DNA from: DASSUC01 sp035649895
GTDB lineage: Bacteria > Actinomycetota > Actinomycetes > Mycobacteriales > Micromonosporaceae
Length of the DNA stretch: 64,000 nucleotides
Assembly (NCBI GenBank): GCA_035649895.1
Contig: DASRIS010000135.1
Span: 10,798-74,797 of the forward strand
Direction: 5' to 3'
Part shown: piece after piece, positions 9,078 to 17,135 of the stretch
Layout of the letters: the number at the start of each line of letters is the position of its first letter
How positions within the stretch are numbered: position 1 is the first letter of the stretch
Translations under genes and position numbers: made by a program
The notes under the pieces: generated by a model
Database searches by the model: none
What the model was told of the DNA's origin: nothing
What the model saw: only the letters and a program-made list of their open reading frames with translations

Positions 9078-9779
9078 GTGTCCGCCGTGCCTGGGAGGAG
9101 CGACATCCAGCCCGCCTGGTTGGCCGTTGAGACTTCTCGTCTTGTGTCTGGCGCCTTTGCCGGACTGAAGGAGGTTACGGCCGCGGGAGCGGGTAGCGCT
9201 CAGGCACCCGCTAGCCTGCTGGACAAGGACCTAAGCTCGCAGCTTCGGGTAAGGGGGCGGGTCAAGGCGTTGAACGTTAACGTCCACCAGGGACTGCACG
9301 GTGAGGGCTTCATCTACGCGCTGGCCTGTGCCTGCGGGTTTACGTGCTCAAAGCCAAGCCTGGACGTCGATGGGATTGACTGGCAGATCGCCCATCCCGG
9401 CCCTAAAGGAACAACTCGATCCCCAAAAATCGAGGTCCAGGTCAAGACGACATCCCGCCCCGAGCGTGGCGATGGCCTGTTCCATTACCGCATCGCGGTA
9501 AGGAGCTACAACAAGCTTGCGGGTCCAGGATTTCAGGTTCCGCGCTATCTGGCGCTGGTCGTGGTCCCGCCCACCGCAGGTCAGTACGCTATTTGCAGCA
9601 CCGACCACATGCTCCTAGGAACGGCCGCGTACTGGGTTTCGCTCGCTGATGAGAAAGAGGAACCGACCGGCGAGCACGATCCCCAGAGCATATTAGTACG
9701 GATACCCGAGCGGAATCTCCTGACAATGAGGACCTTGGACGCTCTCTTGGCCGGCGACCTGGAGGGGGCGGCGACATGA
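9078..9779 (+). CDS. DUF4365-domain protein, restriction-nuclease-like fold
   Basis: A 233-residue protein whose centre matches the DUF4365 pattern: GEGFIYALACACGF, then GIDWQI, then IEVQVKTT. The Asp in GID and the Glu and Lys in EVQVK look like the PD-(D/E)XK metal-binding set, so a nucleic-acid-cleaving or -binding role is plausible. Codon use differs from the neighbours: ATA, AGG, GTA and a TTA leucine codon at 9693-9695 (residue 206). TTA is rare in such genomes and can make expression depend on the bldA tRNA. It overlaps the next gene by 4 bp. The start is uncertain: GTG 9078 lacks an obvious ribosome site and the conserved part begins well downstream. DUF4365 proteins occur in defence and mobile islands; that role here is inference. 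Confidence 0.75.
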   Translation: MSAVPGRSDIQPAWLAVETSRLVSGAFAGLKEVTAAGAGSAQAPASLLDKDLSSQLRVRGRVKALNVNVHQGLHGEGFIYALACACGFTCSKPSLDVDGIDWQIAHPGPKGTTRSPKIEVQVKTTSRPERGDGLFHYRIAVRSYNKLAGPGFQVPRYLALVVVPPTAGQYAICSTDHMLLGTAAYWVSLADEKEEPTGEHDPQSILVRIPERNLLTMRTLDALLAGDLEGAAT

Positions 9780-10957
9780 TAGATGCACGGGTGACCGACC
9801 GGGGGGCGCTAGCTGCACGTTCTCCCGCCGATCTGGCGATGTATCTACGCGTCCACGGCTGGGAGCTGCACAGCAGGAGTGACGCGAGTGCCCAGTGGAC
9901 CAAGGTAGTGGACGGCGAGGAGTACGAGGCTGTCCTCCCTCTGGACGCAGGTCTTCGTGACTATGCGTCGCGGGTCCTTGACGTGCTCCACGTTCTGGCG
10001 GTGGTAGAGGGACGATCAGAGCTGGACATTCTCCAAGACGTGTCAAACGTCTCGATGGACGTCCATTCCGTTAGGTTGTTCCCGGCGGACGCCGCTCCTG
10101 GGATGGTGGCACTTGAGGATGGGGTCCAGGCATTCGACAGCCTGCGAAACCTTATCCTAGCTGCGGCATACTCGGTCAGCACCGAGCAGCCACGGGCGGT
10201 CCAGCCTGCGCGAAAGCCGGCGGAGGTTCTTCGGTTTATCCGCGAGGTCCGACTCGGCCCGGCTGCTGAGGGCAGTTTCGTAATATCCGCGCACACACCG
10301 GTGCCGCCCAGGCTTACCTCGCTCCAAGGATCCCTTTTCGGTGTTCCCGGAAACTGTTCTACGGAGCCGGCTGAGCCGTTCGAGCGGAGGGTCTCGCTAA
10401 GGGTTCACGAGGCTGTGGCCGCGGCGCACCACGCGGCAGGCGATGCGCTGGTTGGCCCGAACGGTCTGGACGCCTTTACCCGCGCCGTACGCCGCGGCAT
10501 AAGCGCCAACCTGTGCGAGGCGCTGGTGGGGCTTGGCGGCGAGTCTGGACATCCCTTCGAGCTGTCGGTGTCGTTGGCGCCTTCGCGGCCGACGGCGACG
10601 ACGAAGCTGCCAGCTGTTCGCTTCCGGCATGACCTCATTCCCGTTCTCGCGGCGGCCGCACAGGAGCTTCGGGAGCGGATAGCGGAGGAGGGCGTTCTCG
10701 TTGAAGGAAATGTGGTGAGGCTCCACCGGGAAGGCAGCGGGCCGGGAGAGATCAGTGTGGCAGGGGCCATCGAAGGCGAAGATAGGCTGCGCAGGGTCTG
10801 GATGAGCCTGGCTGAACCCGACTACACACAAGCGATGCTGGCGCACCAGCAGATGAGATCTGTCTCTGTCCGGGGGGACCTGGTAAGGAGAGGAACGCGC
10901 CTGTTCCTGCATAACCCTACGACGTTCCAGCTCAACCCTGAGCCAGACGAGGAATGA
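9776..10957 (+). CDS. Hypothetical protein, partner of the DUF4365 gene
   Basis: A 393-residue protein I do not recognise. It has no signal peptide or membrane segment. The N-terminal third starts SPADLAMYLRVHGWEL and continues acidic. The middle contains FIREVRLGPAAEGSFVISAHTPVPP, and the C-terminal third is rich in beta-strand-like segments (VAGAIEGEDRLRRVWMSL). Its start overlaps the DUF4365 stop (ATGATAG), so the two are coupled and likely act together. Composition is less GC-extreme than the surrounding cluster, as in its partner. Possible roles are regulator, antitoxin or target-recognition subunit, but nothing in the sequence decides this. Confidence 0.6.
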   Translation: MIDARVTDRGALAARSPADLAMYLRVHGWELHSRSDASAQWTKVVDGEEYEAVLPLDAGLRDYASRVLDVLHVLAVVEGRSELDILQDVSNVSMDVHSVRLFPADAAPGMVALEDGVQAFDSLRNLILAAAYSVSTEQPRAVQPARKPAEVLRFIREVRLGPAAEGSFVISAHTPVPPRLTSLQGSLFGVPGNCSTEPAEPFERRVSLRVHEAVAAAHHAAGDALVGPNGLDAFTRAVRRGISANLCEALVGLGGESGHPFELSVSLAPSRPTATTKLPAVRFRHDLIPVLAAAAQELRERIAEEGVLVEGNVVRLHREGSGPGEISVAGAIEGEDRLRRVWMSLAEPDYTQAMLAHQQMRSVSVRGDLVRRGTRLFLHNPTTFQLNPEPDEE

Positions 10958-11046
10958 CATGCCTGTCTCGTCGCCTCAGCGAAACGTCGGCGCGGCAAGG
11001 CGGGGCGAGTCAGCCATCGCGTCGCCGGCTCGCCCGCGCGCGGTGC

Positions 11047-11511
11047 CTACGAGCCGCCGCGGTCGTTGAGGACCGCTGCCAGCGCGGCGACCACTGGTTC
11101 GAGCGCTGGCGGTATGGCGCCGTCACCAGCGCGTACCTCATGGTTGCCGTACCCGATGTGGTGCTCGAAGCCGTCAGGGTAGGTCGGCGGGTTCGTGGCC
11201 GGGATGGTGGCGAAGCCGGCGCCGTCCAGCACGCGGCGCAGCTCGGTCAGCTTGGCTGGTGACAGCGTGCCGGTACGGCCGGGGCTGTGGCGGCTGGTGA
11301 TCGTGTAGGAGCCGTCGGCCTGCACGACCAGCTGGTCCTTGAAGCCGGCGATGCCGCCGGTGCGCTCGTACCAGATGAGCGGCTGCCCCGGCGAGGTTGG
11401 CCCGCTCGGCGGCGGTGTGGCGCGCGGGCCGGGGTCTGGCGAGCCGACGCAGCCGGCCGCGACCAACCCCGTCAGCAGCACCATCAGCGCAGCTCGCGTA
11501 GCTCTCCGCAC
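11047..11511 (-). CDS. Putative secreted lipoprotein
   Basis: A 154-residue protein with a short basic N-terminus, a hydrophobic stretch and a lipobox LVAAGC (Cys 21), so it should be lipid-anchored outside the membrane. A Pro/Ser/Gly-rich spacer follows. The mature part contains WYERTGGIAGFKDQLVV and SPAKLTELRRVLDGA, a pattern seen in small actinobacterial lipoproteins of unknown role. It is a single gene, about 50 bp downstream of the end of the aldo/keto reductase gene. No evidence connects it to the peptide cluster. Confidence 0.75.
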   Translation of the reverse strand: MRRATRAALMVLLTGLVAAGCVGSPDPGPRATPPPSGPTSPGQPLIWYERTGGIAGFKDQLVVQADGSYTITSRHSPGRTGTLSPAKLTELRRVLDGAGFATIPATNPPTYPDGFEHHIGYGNHEVRAGDGAIPPALEPVVAALAAVLNDRGGS

Positions 11512-11562
11512 GACACTATGGACGTGGGAGGCGCCGCTGCGGTTCCGTCCGGGAGCCAGCTC

Positions 11563-12597
11563 TTACGTTTCCTGCGCGCCGATGTCGACGGGCGGGCGAA
11601 CCGGGCCCGCCCCGGCGCCCGAGGTGGTGATCGCCGCCGCTATCTCGTCGACGTCGGCGCTGGTGAGAGTGAGGGTGGCCGCCGGCAGCCAGCCGTCGAC
11701 CTGCCTGGGGGAGCGGGCGCCGACGATCGCGCCGGTCACCCCGGGCCAGGCGAGTGTCCAGGCCACCGCGACGGCGCCGACGGACACGCCGTAGCGGCCG
11801 GCGATCGGGCGCAGCGCCTCGGCGAGAGCGAGGTTGCGGTGGAGGCTGTCGCCGGTGAAGTCGGGGTGGCTGGAGCGCCAGTCGTCCGCTGGCAGCGACG
11901 CCGCCCGTTCCGTGGTGAACGCGCCGGTGAGCAGGCCGGCCTGCATCGGGCTGTAGACGATCACCCCGGTCCCGTGCGCGGCGCACCAGGCCAGCTCGCC
12001 AGCGGTCTCCCGGTGGATCGCCGAGAACGGCGGCTGGAGCGTGTCCACCGGGCCCACCTTGGACGCCTCGGCCAGCTGCGCGGTGTCGTGGTTGGACAGC
12101 CCGACCGCCCGTACCTTGCCGGCGGCTTTCAGCGCCAGCAGGGTCGACCAGTACTCCTCCAGCGGTGTGCCATCCTCGGCGGGGCGGTGCATCTGGTAGA
12201 GGTCGATGCGCTCCACGCCCAGCCTTTGCAGGGAGGCGTCCACCTCCCGGCGCAGCGAGGCCGGGTCGCCGATGCGCAGCGGCGCCGCGGTCGGGTTGGC
12301 CCCGTCCCAGACGATGCCGCACTTGGTGAAGACGTAGGGCCGGTCCGCCTCCGGGTACGGCGCGAGCGCCTCCCGCACGATCTCCTCGGAGTGGCCCAGC
12401 CCGTAGACGGCGGCGGTGTCGACCCAGTTGACGCCGGCCTCCACGGCCCGGCGGACCGCGGCGACGGAGGCGTCGTCGTCCTGCTCGCCCCAGGCGAACC
12501 GCCAGCCTGCCCCGCCGACCGCCCAGGCCCCGAACCCAACCCGGGTGATATCCATGTCGGTACGGCCGAGCGGCACGGTCGGCAAAGGGCTCCCCAT
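11563..12597 (-). CDS. Aldo/keto reductase
   Basis: A 344-residue NADPH-dependent oxidoreductase of the (beta/alpha)8 AKR family. The tetrad is visible: Asp and Tyr in VDTAAVYGLGHSEEIV, Lys in VFTKCG and His in DLYQMHRP. The ATG at 12597 was chosen because MGSPLPTVPLGRTDMDI begins the normal AKR fold; the upstream in-frame extension is arginine-rich and unlike the family. The physiological substrate is unknown. It belongs to the accessory stretch between the two halves of the biosynthetic region. Confidence 0.9.
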   Translation of the reverse strand: MGSPLPTVPLGRTDMDITRVGFGAWAVGGAGWRFAWGEQDDDASVAAVRRAVEAGVNWVDTAAVYGLGHSEEIVREALAPYPEADRPYVFTKCGIVWDGANPTAAPLRIGDPASLRREVDASLQRLGVERIDLYQMHRPAEDGTPLEEYWSTLLALKAAGKVRAVGLSNHDTAQLAEASKVGPVDTLQPPFSAIHRETAGELAWCAAHGTGVIVYSPMQAGLLTGAFTTERAASLPADDWRSSHPDFTGDSLHRNLALAEALRPIAGRYGVSVGAVAVAWTLAWPGVTGAIVGARSPRQVDGWLPAATLTLTSADVDEIAAAITTSGAGAGPVRPPVDIGAQET

Positions 12598-12675
12598 AGC
12601 CGCACGATAGCGGAAACGCCCAGCACGCAGCGGCGTCGACGGCCACCTTGGCGCCTCGTCCGGGCGGCGGTCCAT

Positions 12676-12713
12676 GGCCGGGGAGAGCGGGTGGTGACCC
12701 GCTCTCCCCGGCC
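12676..12713 (-). terminator. Perfect 17-bp stem hairpin
   Basis: Two 17-bp arms (GGCCGGGGAGAGCGGGT and its exact complement) flank a GGTG loop, 25 bp beyond the stop of the M36 peptidase gene. There is no long T tract, as is usual for terminators in high-GC actinomycetes. It most likely ends the peptidase transcript and insulates the aldo/keto reductase promoter. Confidence 0.75.
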
Positions 12714-12737
12714 GTCGGCTGTCGGACGTCGTACCGG

Positions 12738-15605
12738 CTAGTACAGGAACGCCTGGAGCTCGGCGATGCGCACCTGCGCCGCGAACGGGCTGGCCGTCGC
12801 GCAGTCCGTTGCGGCCGTCGGGTCGTCGTCCTGCTCACCGGCGTACTGCGGGCCACCGGTGCACTGGCTGGCCAGGACCCGCAGCCGCAGGTGGGTCGCT
12901 TCCGTCGGGTGGATCTGGAAGGTCCGGAGGTTGATCTCCGGGCTGTACGGGCGGAACGTCCCAGCGGGGAACGCGTCCGGCGCGCTGGTGTACACGACGC
13001 GGTAGCCCGAGTCCTGGCTACAGTCCGCAACGAGGCCCAGGCAGGCGAGGATCTCGAAGGACCGCAGTGCGCTGAACGCGTTCTGCGAGCCGGCGTCGGG
13101 GTCGCCCGAGATCGCCGGGCGCAGCATGGCGCTGACCCTGACCTCGCTGATGAGCTGCGGCTGCTTCCCGGCCAGGTCGACGGTGACCTGCTTGCCGGCC
13201 ACGCCGTCCAGCGAGGCCCAGTTCGTCGCCTCCGTGTCGTCGCCGAGCCGGTCGAGGTTGACCCCGTCGCCGGAGAACACCGCGCCCGACGCCGTCGACG
13301 CGAGGTTGCGCGGCAGGACCAGCTTCAGCTCCTGCGCCGCGCCCGGCGTGAACCGGGCCTCGAGCCGCTGGTGGCCCCTTCCGGCCCCGACCGCGAGGAA
13401 CGAGAACGTCGTGTCCGGCATGATGGAGAACGTGTCCGGAATGGACGTTGCCGGGTCGGTGTCGGCGACCGGCACCGCGCGCGCCTCGTAGTCACCGACG
13501 TAGAGCCGTACGACGGCACCGGTCGCCTGGCCCAGCGGGCGCAGCGTGACGGTGGCGTTGTCCGCGTACGGCGACGCGAAGCTCGGTGTCGGGTCCGTGT
13601 CGTCCGGCCCGCTGGCCGCGCCCTGCCCGAGACCGGACTGGGCGAAGCCGTTCCAAAGGATGTCCTGGTTGGCTCCGCCGAACCGGACCAGGTCGGCGGC
13701 GAGCATGTTGTCCCGCATGTCCACCATGCTGAACTGGCTGGATGCCTGCAGCAGGAGCGCGTCGAAGGCGAGCTGGATCCAGCGCCGGTTGCCCGGGCAG
13801 CTGTCGACGCTCTCCAACCCGTCCGCGCAGCGCGCCTGCAGCGCCGGCGTCCCGGCACCGTAGCGGGCCAGGAACGCGTTCCGGATGCGTATGTTTGTCG
13901 CGCTCCAGATCTCGCCATCGGCGTGCACGCCTGGGCCGCTGCGGTCGTAGCCCACGTTGGAGTAGTTCAGCGGGCTGCGGCTCATGTCGTAGTTGCGGAT
14001 TCCGTGGTGGAGGTTTCCGGTCACGTAGCCACCGGTGATGAACGGCGTCTCGCCCGGCGGGCGCAGGCCGTACTCGGCCAGGATCTCCGCCGCGAACAGG
14101 TCGCTCCACGACTCGCCCATCGCGCCGCCCTGGAAGGACTGGATGCCCGTGTTCGGGCCGGCCACCATCCGGTTGGTGATCGCGTGGGTGTACTCGTGCC
14201 CGATGACCGTCATGTCGTAGTCACCGTCCACACAGGGCGGGTACGCGCTGCCGGCGATGGGCTGCCAGAGGAACATGTTGGTGGTCGGCACCAGCCCGTC
14301 CCGGGGCGTGCCCTGGCTGGCGTTGTTACGGCTGCCGCCGAGCGCGTTGGACTGGGCCCGGCCCTGCTCGGCGTCGCCGCCGAGGCCGTCCGGGGTCAGG
14401 TTCACGGCCTGCAGGTTCCAGGTCGCCTCGGTGAAGCCGAGGTGGTAGGACCAGTCGTGCATCCGGTTGTGCATCGCGAACAGGTTCGCGACCGCGGCGT
14501 CGGTGTCGTTGCGCTGCGTGGACGTGTAGACCGACGGGTTGCACCGCGCCGCGTGCCACTGGTCAGTGAAGGGGTAGATGTAGTCGCGGGTCGGGCTCAC
14601 CGTCGCGAAGGTGTCCGGCGTGCCGGCACCCCACCGCCGGAAGGTCACCGCGGAGTTGCCGCGGGACGTGAACGTCGGCGCGCCGGTGGCGAGGTCGACG
14701 TCCCACGCCTGGCCGCTGTTCGGGTCGCGGACCTCGCGCACGCAGCCAGCGGTCGCGCTCAGGCAGTAGATGACCCGGTCGCCACTGGCCGGTGTTGCCT
14801 CGAAGACCGCCCACTGCGGGTTGTCGGACTCGTGGTCGATGAGATCCTCGCGGATGAGGATGCCGCCGGTGCGCGCGTCGACGTAGGTGGTGAACGCGGC
14901 CGGCTCGCCGGCACCCCCGCCGACCAGCGTCACCGCGTAGGCGGCGCGCGGTCCGGCGGCCGGCGTGGGCACCGCCACCAGCTGCGTGTCGCTGCTCTGG
15001 ACCTGCTCCGGCGCCAGCCCGGCGTCCCGGCGGGCCACCTCGTAGGCCTGCTCGGGCGACAGGGTCGCGGGCTCCGGCGCGCGCGCGTCCCGGGACAGCG
15101 ACGAGCTGACCCGTACGACGGTGCCGTTGCTCACCGCGACCGAGACGAGCCCGTCGTGGCCGGCCGGCAGGCTGCCGAACCGCTGGCGCAGCACCACTAT
15201 CGCTCCGGCGCCGATCGGCTGGACCAGGAGCCGCTCCAGCGACGACACGGCACTCTCGTCGAAGCCGAACAGGTCGCGGTTGCCGCTGAGGTACCTGCGC
15301 GCCGCCGCTTCAGGGTCTGCGGGCAACCCACGCGCCAGGCCGGCCGCGACCGGGCCGAGCGCGTGCGGCGTACCCAGGGGGTTCCACCGGATGCCTACGC
15401 CGAGCCTGCCGGCCGCCGCCCGCTGTGCGGCGGTGGGCGCGGCCACGCCCGTGCGGTTGTCGCGGTCGCGTGGACCGTGCGGGTCCGTACGCGAGGTGGC
15501 CGCCGCGCCGGCCACCGGGTCCGCGCCGGCTGGCACGACGCTGGTGGCTGCGCCGGCCAGCGTAGCCGCGACCAGGAGTGTGATCGCCCACCTTCGTCTG
15601 TGCAT
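12738..15605 (-). CDS. Secreted M36-family (fungalysin-type) zinc metallopeptidase
   Basis: A 955-residue precursor. An arginine-rich N-terminus and hydrophobic core followed by ATSVVPAGA give a Sec signal peptide. A propeptide with an FTP/PepSY-like region (LSPEQAYEVARRDAGL) precedes the catalytic domain. HEYTH at residues 470-474 supplies the zinc histidines and glutamate base, and GESWSD downstream supplies the third ligand. The C-terminal about 250 residues look like beta-sandwich domains of the galactose-binding type. The ribosome site GGGGAGGGGACC sits directly before the ATG. It probably degrades extracellular protein and is not evidently part of the peptide cluster. A perfect hairpin follows its stop. 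Confidence 0.92.
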   Translation of the reverse strand: MHRRRWAITLLVAATLAGAATSVVPAGADPVAGAAATSRTDPHGPRDRDNRTGVAAPTAAQRAAAGRLGVGIRWNPLGTPHALGPVAAGLARGLPADPEAAARRYLSGNRDLFGFDESAVSSLERLLVQPIGAGAIVVLRQRFGSLPAGHDGLVSVAVSNGTVVRVSSSLSRDARAPEPATLSPEQAYEVARRDAGLAPEQVQSSDTQLVAVPTPAAGPRAAYAVTLVGGGAGEPAAFTTYVDARTGGILIREDLIDHESDNPQWAVFEATPASGDRVIYCLSATAGCVREVRDPNSGQAWDVDLATGAPTFTSRGNSAVTFRRWGAGTPDTFATVSPTRDYIYPFTDQWHAARCNPSVYTSTQRNDTDAAVANLFAMHNRMHDWSYHLGFTEATWNLQAVNLTPDGLGGDAEQGRAQSNALGGSRNNASQGTPRDGLVPTTNMFLWQPIAGSAYPPCVDGDYDMTVIGHEYTHAITNRMVAGPNTGIQSFQGGAMGESWSDLFAAEILAEYGLRPPGETPFITGGYVTGNLHHGIRNYDMSRSPLNYSNVGYDRSGPGVHADGEIWSATNIRIRNAFLARYGAGTPALQARCADGLESVDSCPGNRRWIQLAFDALLLQASSQFSMVDMRDNMLAADLVRFGGANQDILWNGFAQSGLGQGAASGPDDTDPTPSFASPYADNATVTLRPLGQATGAVVRLYVGDYEARAVPVADTDPATSIPDTFSIMPDTTFSFLAVGAGRGHQRLEARFTPGAAQELKLVLPRNLASTASGAVFSGDGVNLDRLGDDTEATNWASLDGVAGKQVTVDLAGKQPQLISEVRVSAMLRPAISGDPDAGSQNAFSALRSFEILACLGLVADCSQDSGYRVVYTSAPDAFPAGTFRPYSPEINLRTFQIHPTEATHLRLRVLASQCTGGPQYAGEQDDDPTAATDCATASPFAAQVRIAELQAFLY

Positions 15606-15916
15606 GGTCCCCTCCCCAAGGTCAGGCGTCGATTAGTTCAGATCCTTCATCGCAACCTGGCTGACGGGAAGACCCGCGCCGCCTACGGCCACAGCTGCGA
15701 TTGTTCGCTTTGTTCGGTTTGTTACTGCGTCTGAACCATCTCGATGACACGAGCTGGTAGCGCCTGAGCTGTGGCGCCTTAAGGTCTACGCTGGGAGCGT
15801 GGAGTCGGCTCGCGGTGGGACTCGACGCCGGGCGCATGACGAGGCCCGGCCCGGCCGCCGCGCCGTCGTAGCCGCGGACCTGACCGCCCTATGCGGTCCG
15901 AGGCGACCTATCGGAG
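15606..15916. promoter_or_regulatory. 311-bp gap between divergent genes; TTTGTT direct repeats
   Basis: There is no convincing gene here. Nearest the peptidase is its ribosome site. At 15701-15725 three TTTGTT/TTGTTC-like repeats, spaced 8-9 bp, lie about 100 bp upstream of the peptidase start and could be a regulator binding site. The right part (about 15840-15916) reads like decayed coding sequence leading into the AbiEii-like remnant. Confidence 0.35.
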
Positions 15917-16243
15917 GTGTTCTACGGCGTCGAGCATGACCTGGTCGAGTTCGAGGTCCGCCGGGGTGAGCTGGCCGTTCGCCTGCCGCTGGCGCACTTC
16001 GACCGCAGTCTCAGCCCGGTCGTGATGGACATCGGACCGGTGCTGCACCTCGACGACATCGTCGGCACCAAGGTCGCCGCGATGGCGACTCGCGCCTATC
16101 CACGCGACTTCATCGACGTTGCCGGCGCCCTGGTGCGGTACACCCGTAAGGAGCTAGTCGATCTGGCTCGACAGGCCGATCCGGCGCTTACCGACGAGGA
16201 GCTCGCTGAGGCGATGCTGCGCCTGGATCGCCTCGACGACTGA
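15917..16243 (+). pseudogene. Remnant of an AbiEii/AbiGii-type nucleotidyltransferase toxin gene
   Basis: Only about 108 residues remain. The segment LDDIVGTKVAAMATRAYPRDFIDVAG matches the C-terminal half of AbiEii-like nucleotidyltransferases, where a Lys of an xxKxxAL-type motif and a RDFxDV motif are conserved. The N-terminal nucleotidyltransferase half (GSxxxxD) is missing, the frame upstream is closed by a stop at 15881, and no antitoxin lies beside it. It is therefore most likely a decayed gene, although a GTG at 15917 keeps a short frame open. Full-length relatives are toxins of abortive-infection toxin-antitoxin pairs. Confidence 0.6.
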
Positions 16244-16312
16244 GCGGGATCCGGTGGAAGGCGGTGATACACCTGAGTCGCCTTGCCGGACTGAAGAGCG
16301 CGCCCGAGGAGG

Positions 16313-17032
16313 TTGCGCCTGAGCAGGCAGGTCGGTCCACCCGGAGCCGCCGCCGTGGATGCGGAGGTGGTTGACCCGTACTGCCTGCGGTTGAGGGAGG
16401 CGGCGGCGCTGCTGGCCGGCCATCCGTGGCGGCGGTTCGCGGTGCTCGGTGACAGCGTGGCCCAGGGTGTCGGCGAGCCGGTCCCTGGCTACCGCCGCCT
16501 CGGCTGGGCCGACCGGCTGGCGGGGGCGCTCGCCGCGCACCGGCCGGACCTGGCCTACCTCAACCTTGGCGAGCGGGACCTGCGGGCGGCCCAGGTGCGC
16601 GAGCGGCAGCTGGCCGCCGCGCTCGCCTTCGCGCCCGACCTCGCCCTCATCGCCTGCGGCGCCAACGACGCGCTGCGCCCCCGCTACGACCCGACCGTGG
16701 TACGCCGCGAGGTGACCGCGATGGTCCGAGCCCTGCATGAGCGCGGCGCCGAGGTGCTGACGGTCAGCCTGTTCGTGCTCTCCGGATACCCGCGCCGCCC
16801 GCACGGGCTGCGCCCACCACTCGCCGGGCGGCTGCGGCGGCTGGCCGAGGACGCCCGGGTGCTCGCCGGGGAGCTGGGGACTGTCCACATCGACCTCGCC
16901 GGGCACCCGGCCGAGACCGACCCGAGCCTCTACAGCGGCGACGGCATACACGGCAACGACCGCAGCCACGCGATCGCGGCGGCTGAGGCGGTCCGGCGCC
17001 TCGGCGCGTACCTCGGGAACCGGTGGCCTTGA
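16313..17032 (+). CDS. SGNH/GDSL-family hydrolase (paralogue A)
   Basis: A protein of about 239 residues without signal peptide. The SGNH blocks are present: VLGDSVAQG (nucleophile Ser), LGERDLRAAQ (Gly), ACGANDAL (Asn of GxND) and GDGIHGNDRSHA (Asp/His). It could be an esterase, lipase or acyl-ester hydrolase acting in the cytoplasm. A close paralogue lies at 45011, inside the peptide cluster. Both share the DPYCLR and AALLAGHPWRRFAVLGDS segments, so one is a copy of the other. The TTG at 16313 directly abuts an AGGAGG sequence, too close for good initiation; GTG 16355 is a possible true start. The stop codon lies inside the 63-bp hairpin element. Confidence 0.82.
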   Translation: MRLSRQVGPPGAAAVDAEVVDPYCLRLREAAALLAGHPWRRFAVLGDSVAQGVGEPVPGYRRLGWADRLAGALAAHRPDLAYLNLGERDLRAAQVRERQLAAALAFAPDLALIACGANDALRPRYDPTVVRREVTAMVRALHERGAEVLTVSLFVLSGYPRRPHGLRPPLAGRLRRLAEDARVLAGELGTVHIDLAGHPAETDPSLYSGDGIHGNDRSHAIAAAEAVRRLGAYLGNRWP

Positions 17033-17092
17033 TCATTGGACGCCCACCGTGAAAACCTCCGGCGTGTTTTCACGGTAGGTGTCCAATGATCA
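17030..17092. repeat. 63-bp hairpin element, copy 1
   Basis: The outer arms TGATCATTGGAC and GTCCAATGATCA are perfect inverted repeats. Continuing inward, CCACCGTGAAAAC pairs with GTTTTCACGGTAGG except for two positions, leaving a CTCCGGCGT-type loop. A second copy of identical length lies at 56724-56786, with the same outer arms and central CCGGCGTGT but different inner bases. It sits between convergent genes and could end transcription from both sides. Sequence conservation at two distant sites suggests a dispersed repeat family. Confidence 0.8.
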
Positions 17093-17135
17093 GTCGATGC
17101 ATCTACATCGGTGAGAGCGGGCGCGCTGTGGGTGG

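Noticed and set aside
12648..15734. A long open frame on the + strand opposite the M36 peptidase
   Set aside because: It is arginine-, valine- and glycine-rich with no family motif, and mirrors the codons of the real gene. Antisense frames stay open easily at this GC content.
15622..15837. A 71-codon - strand gene upstream of the M36 peptidase
   Set aside because: It has no ribosome site, no motif, and overlaps the likely promoter region of the peptidase.
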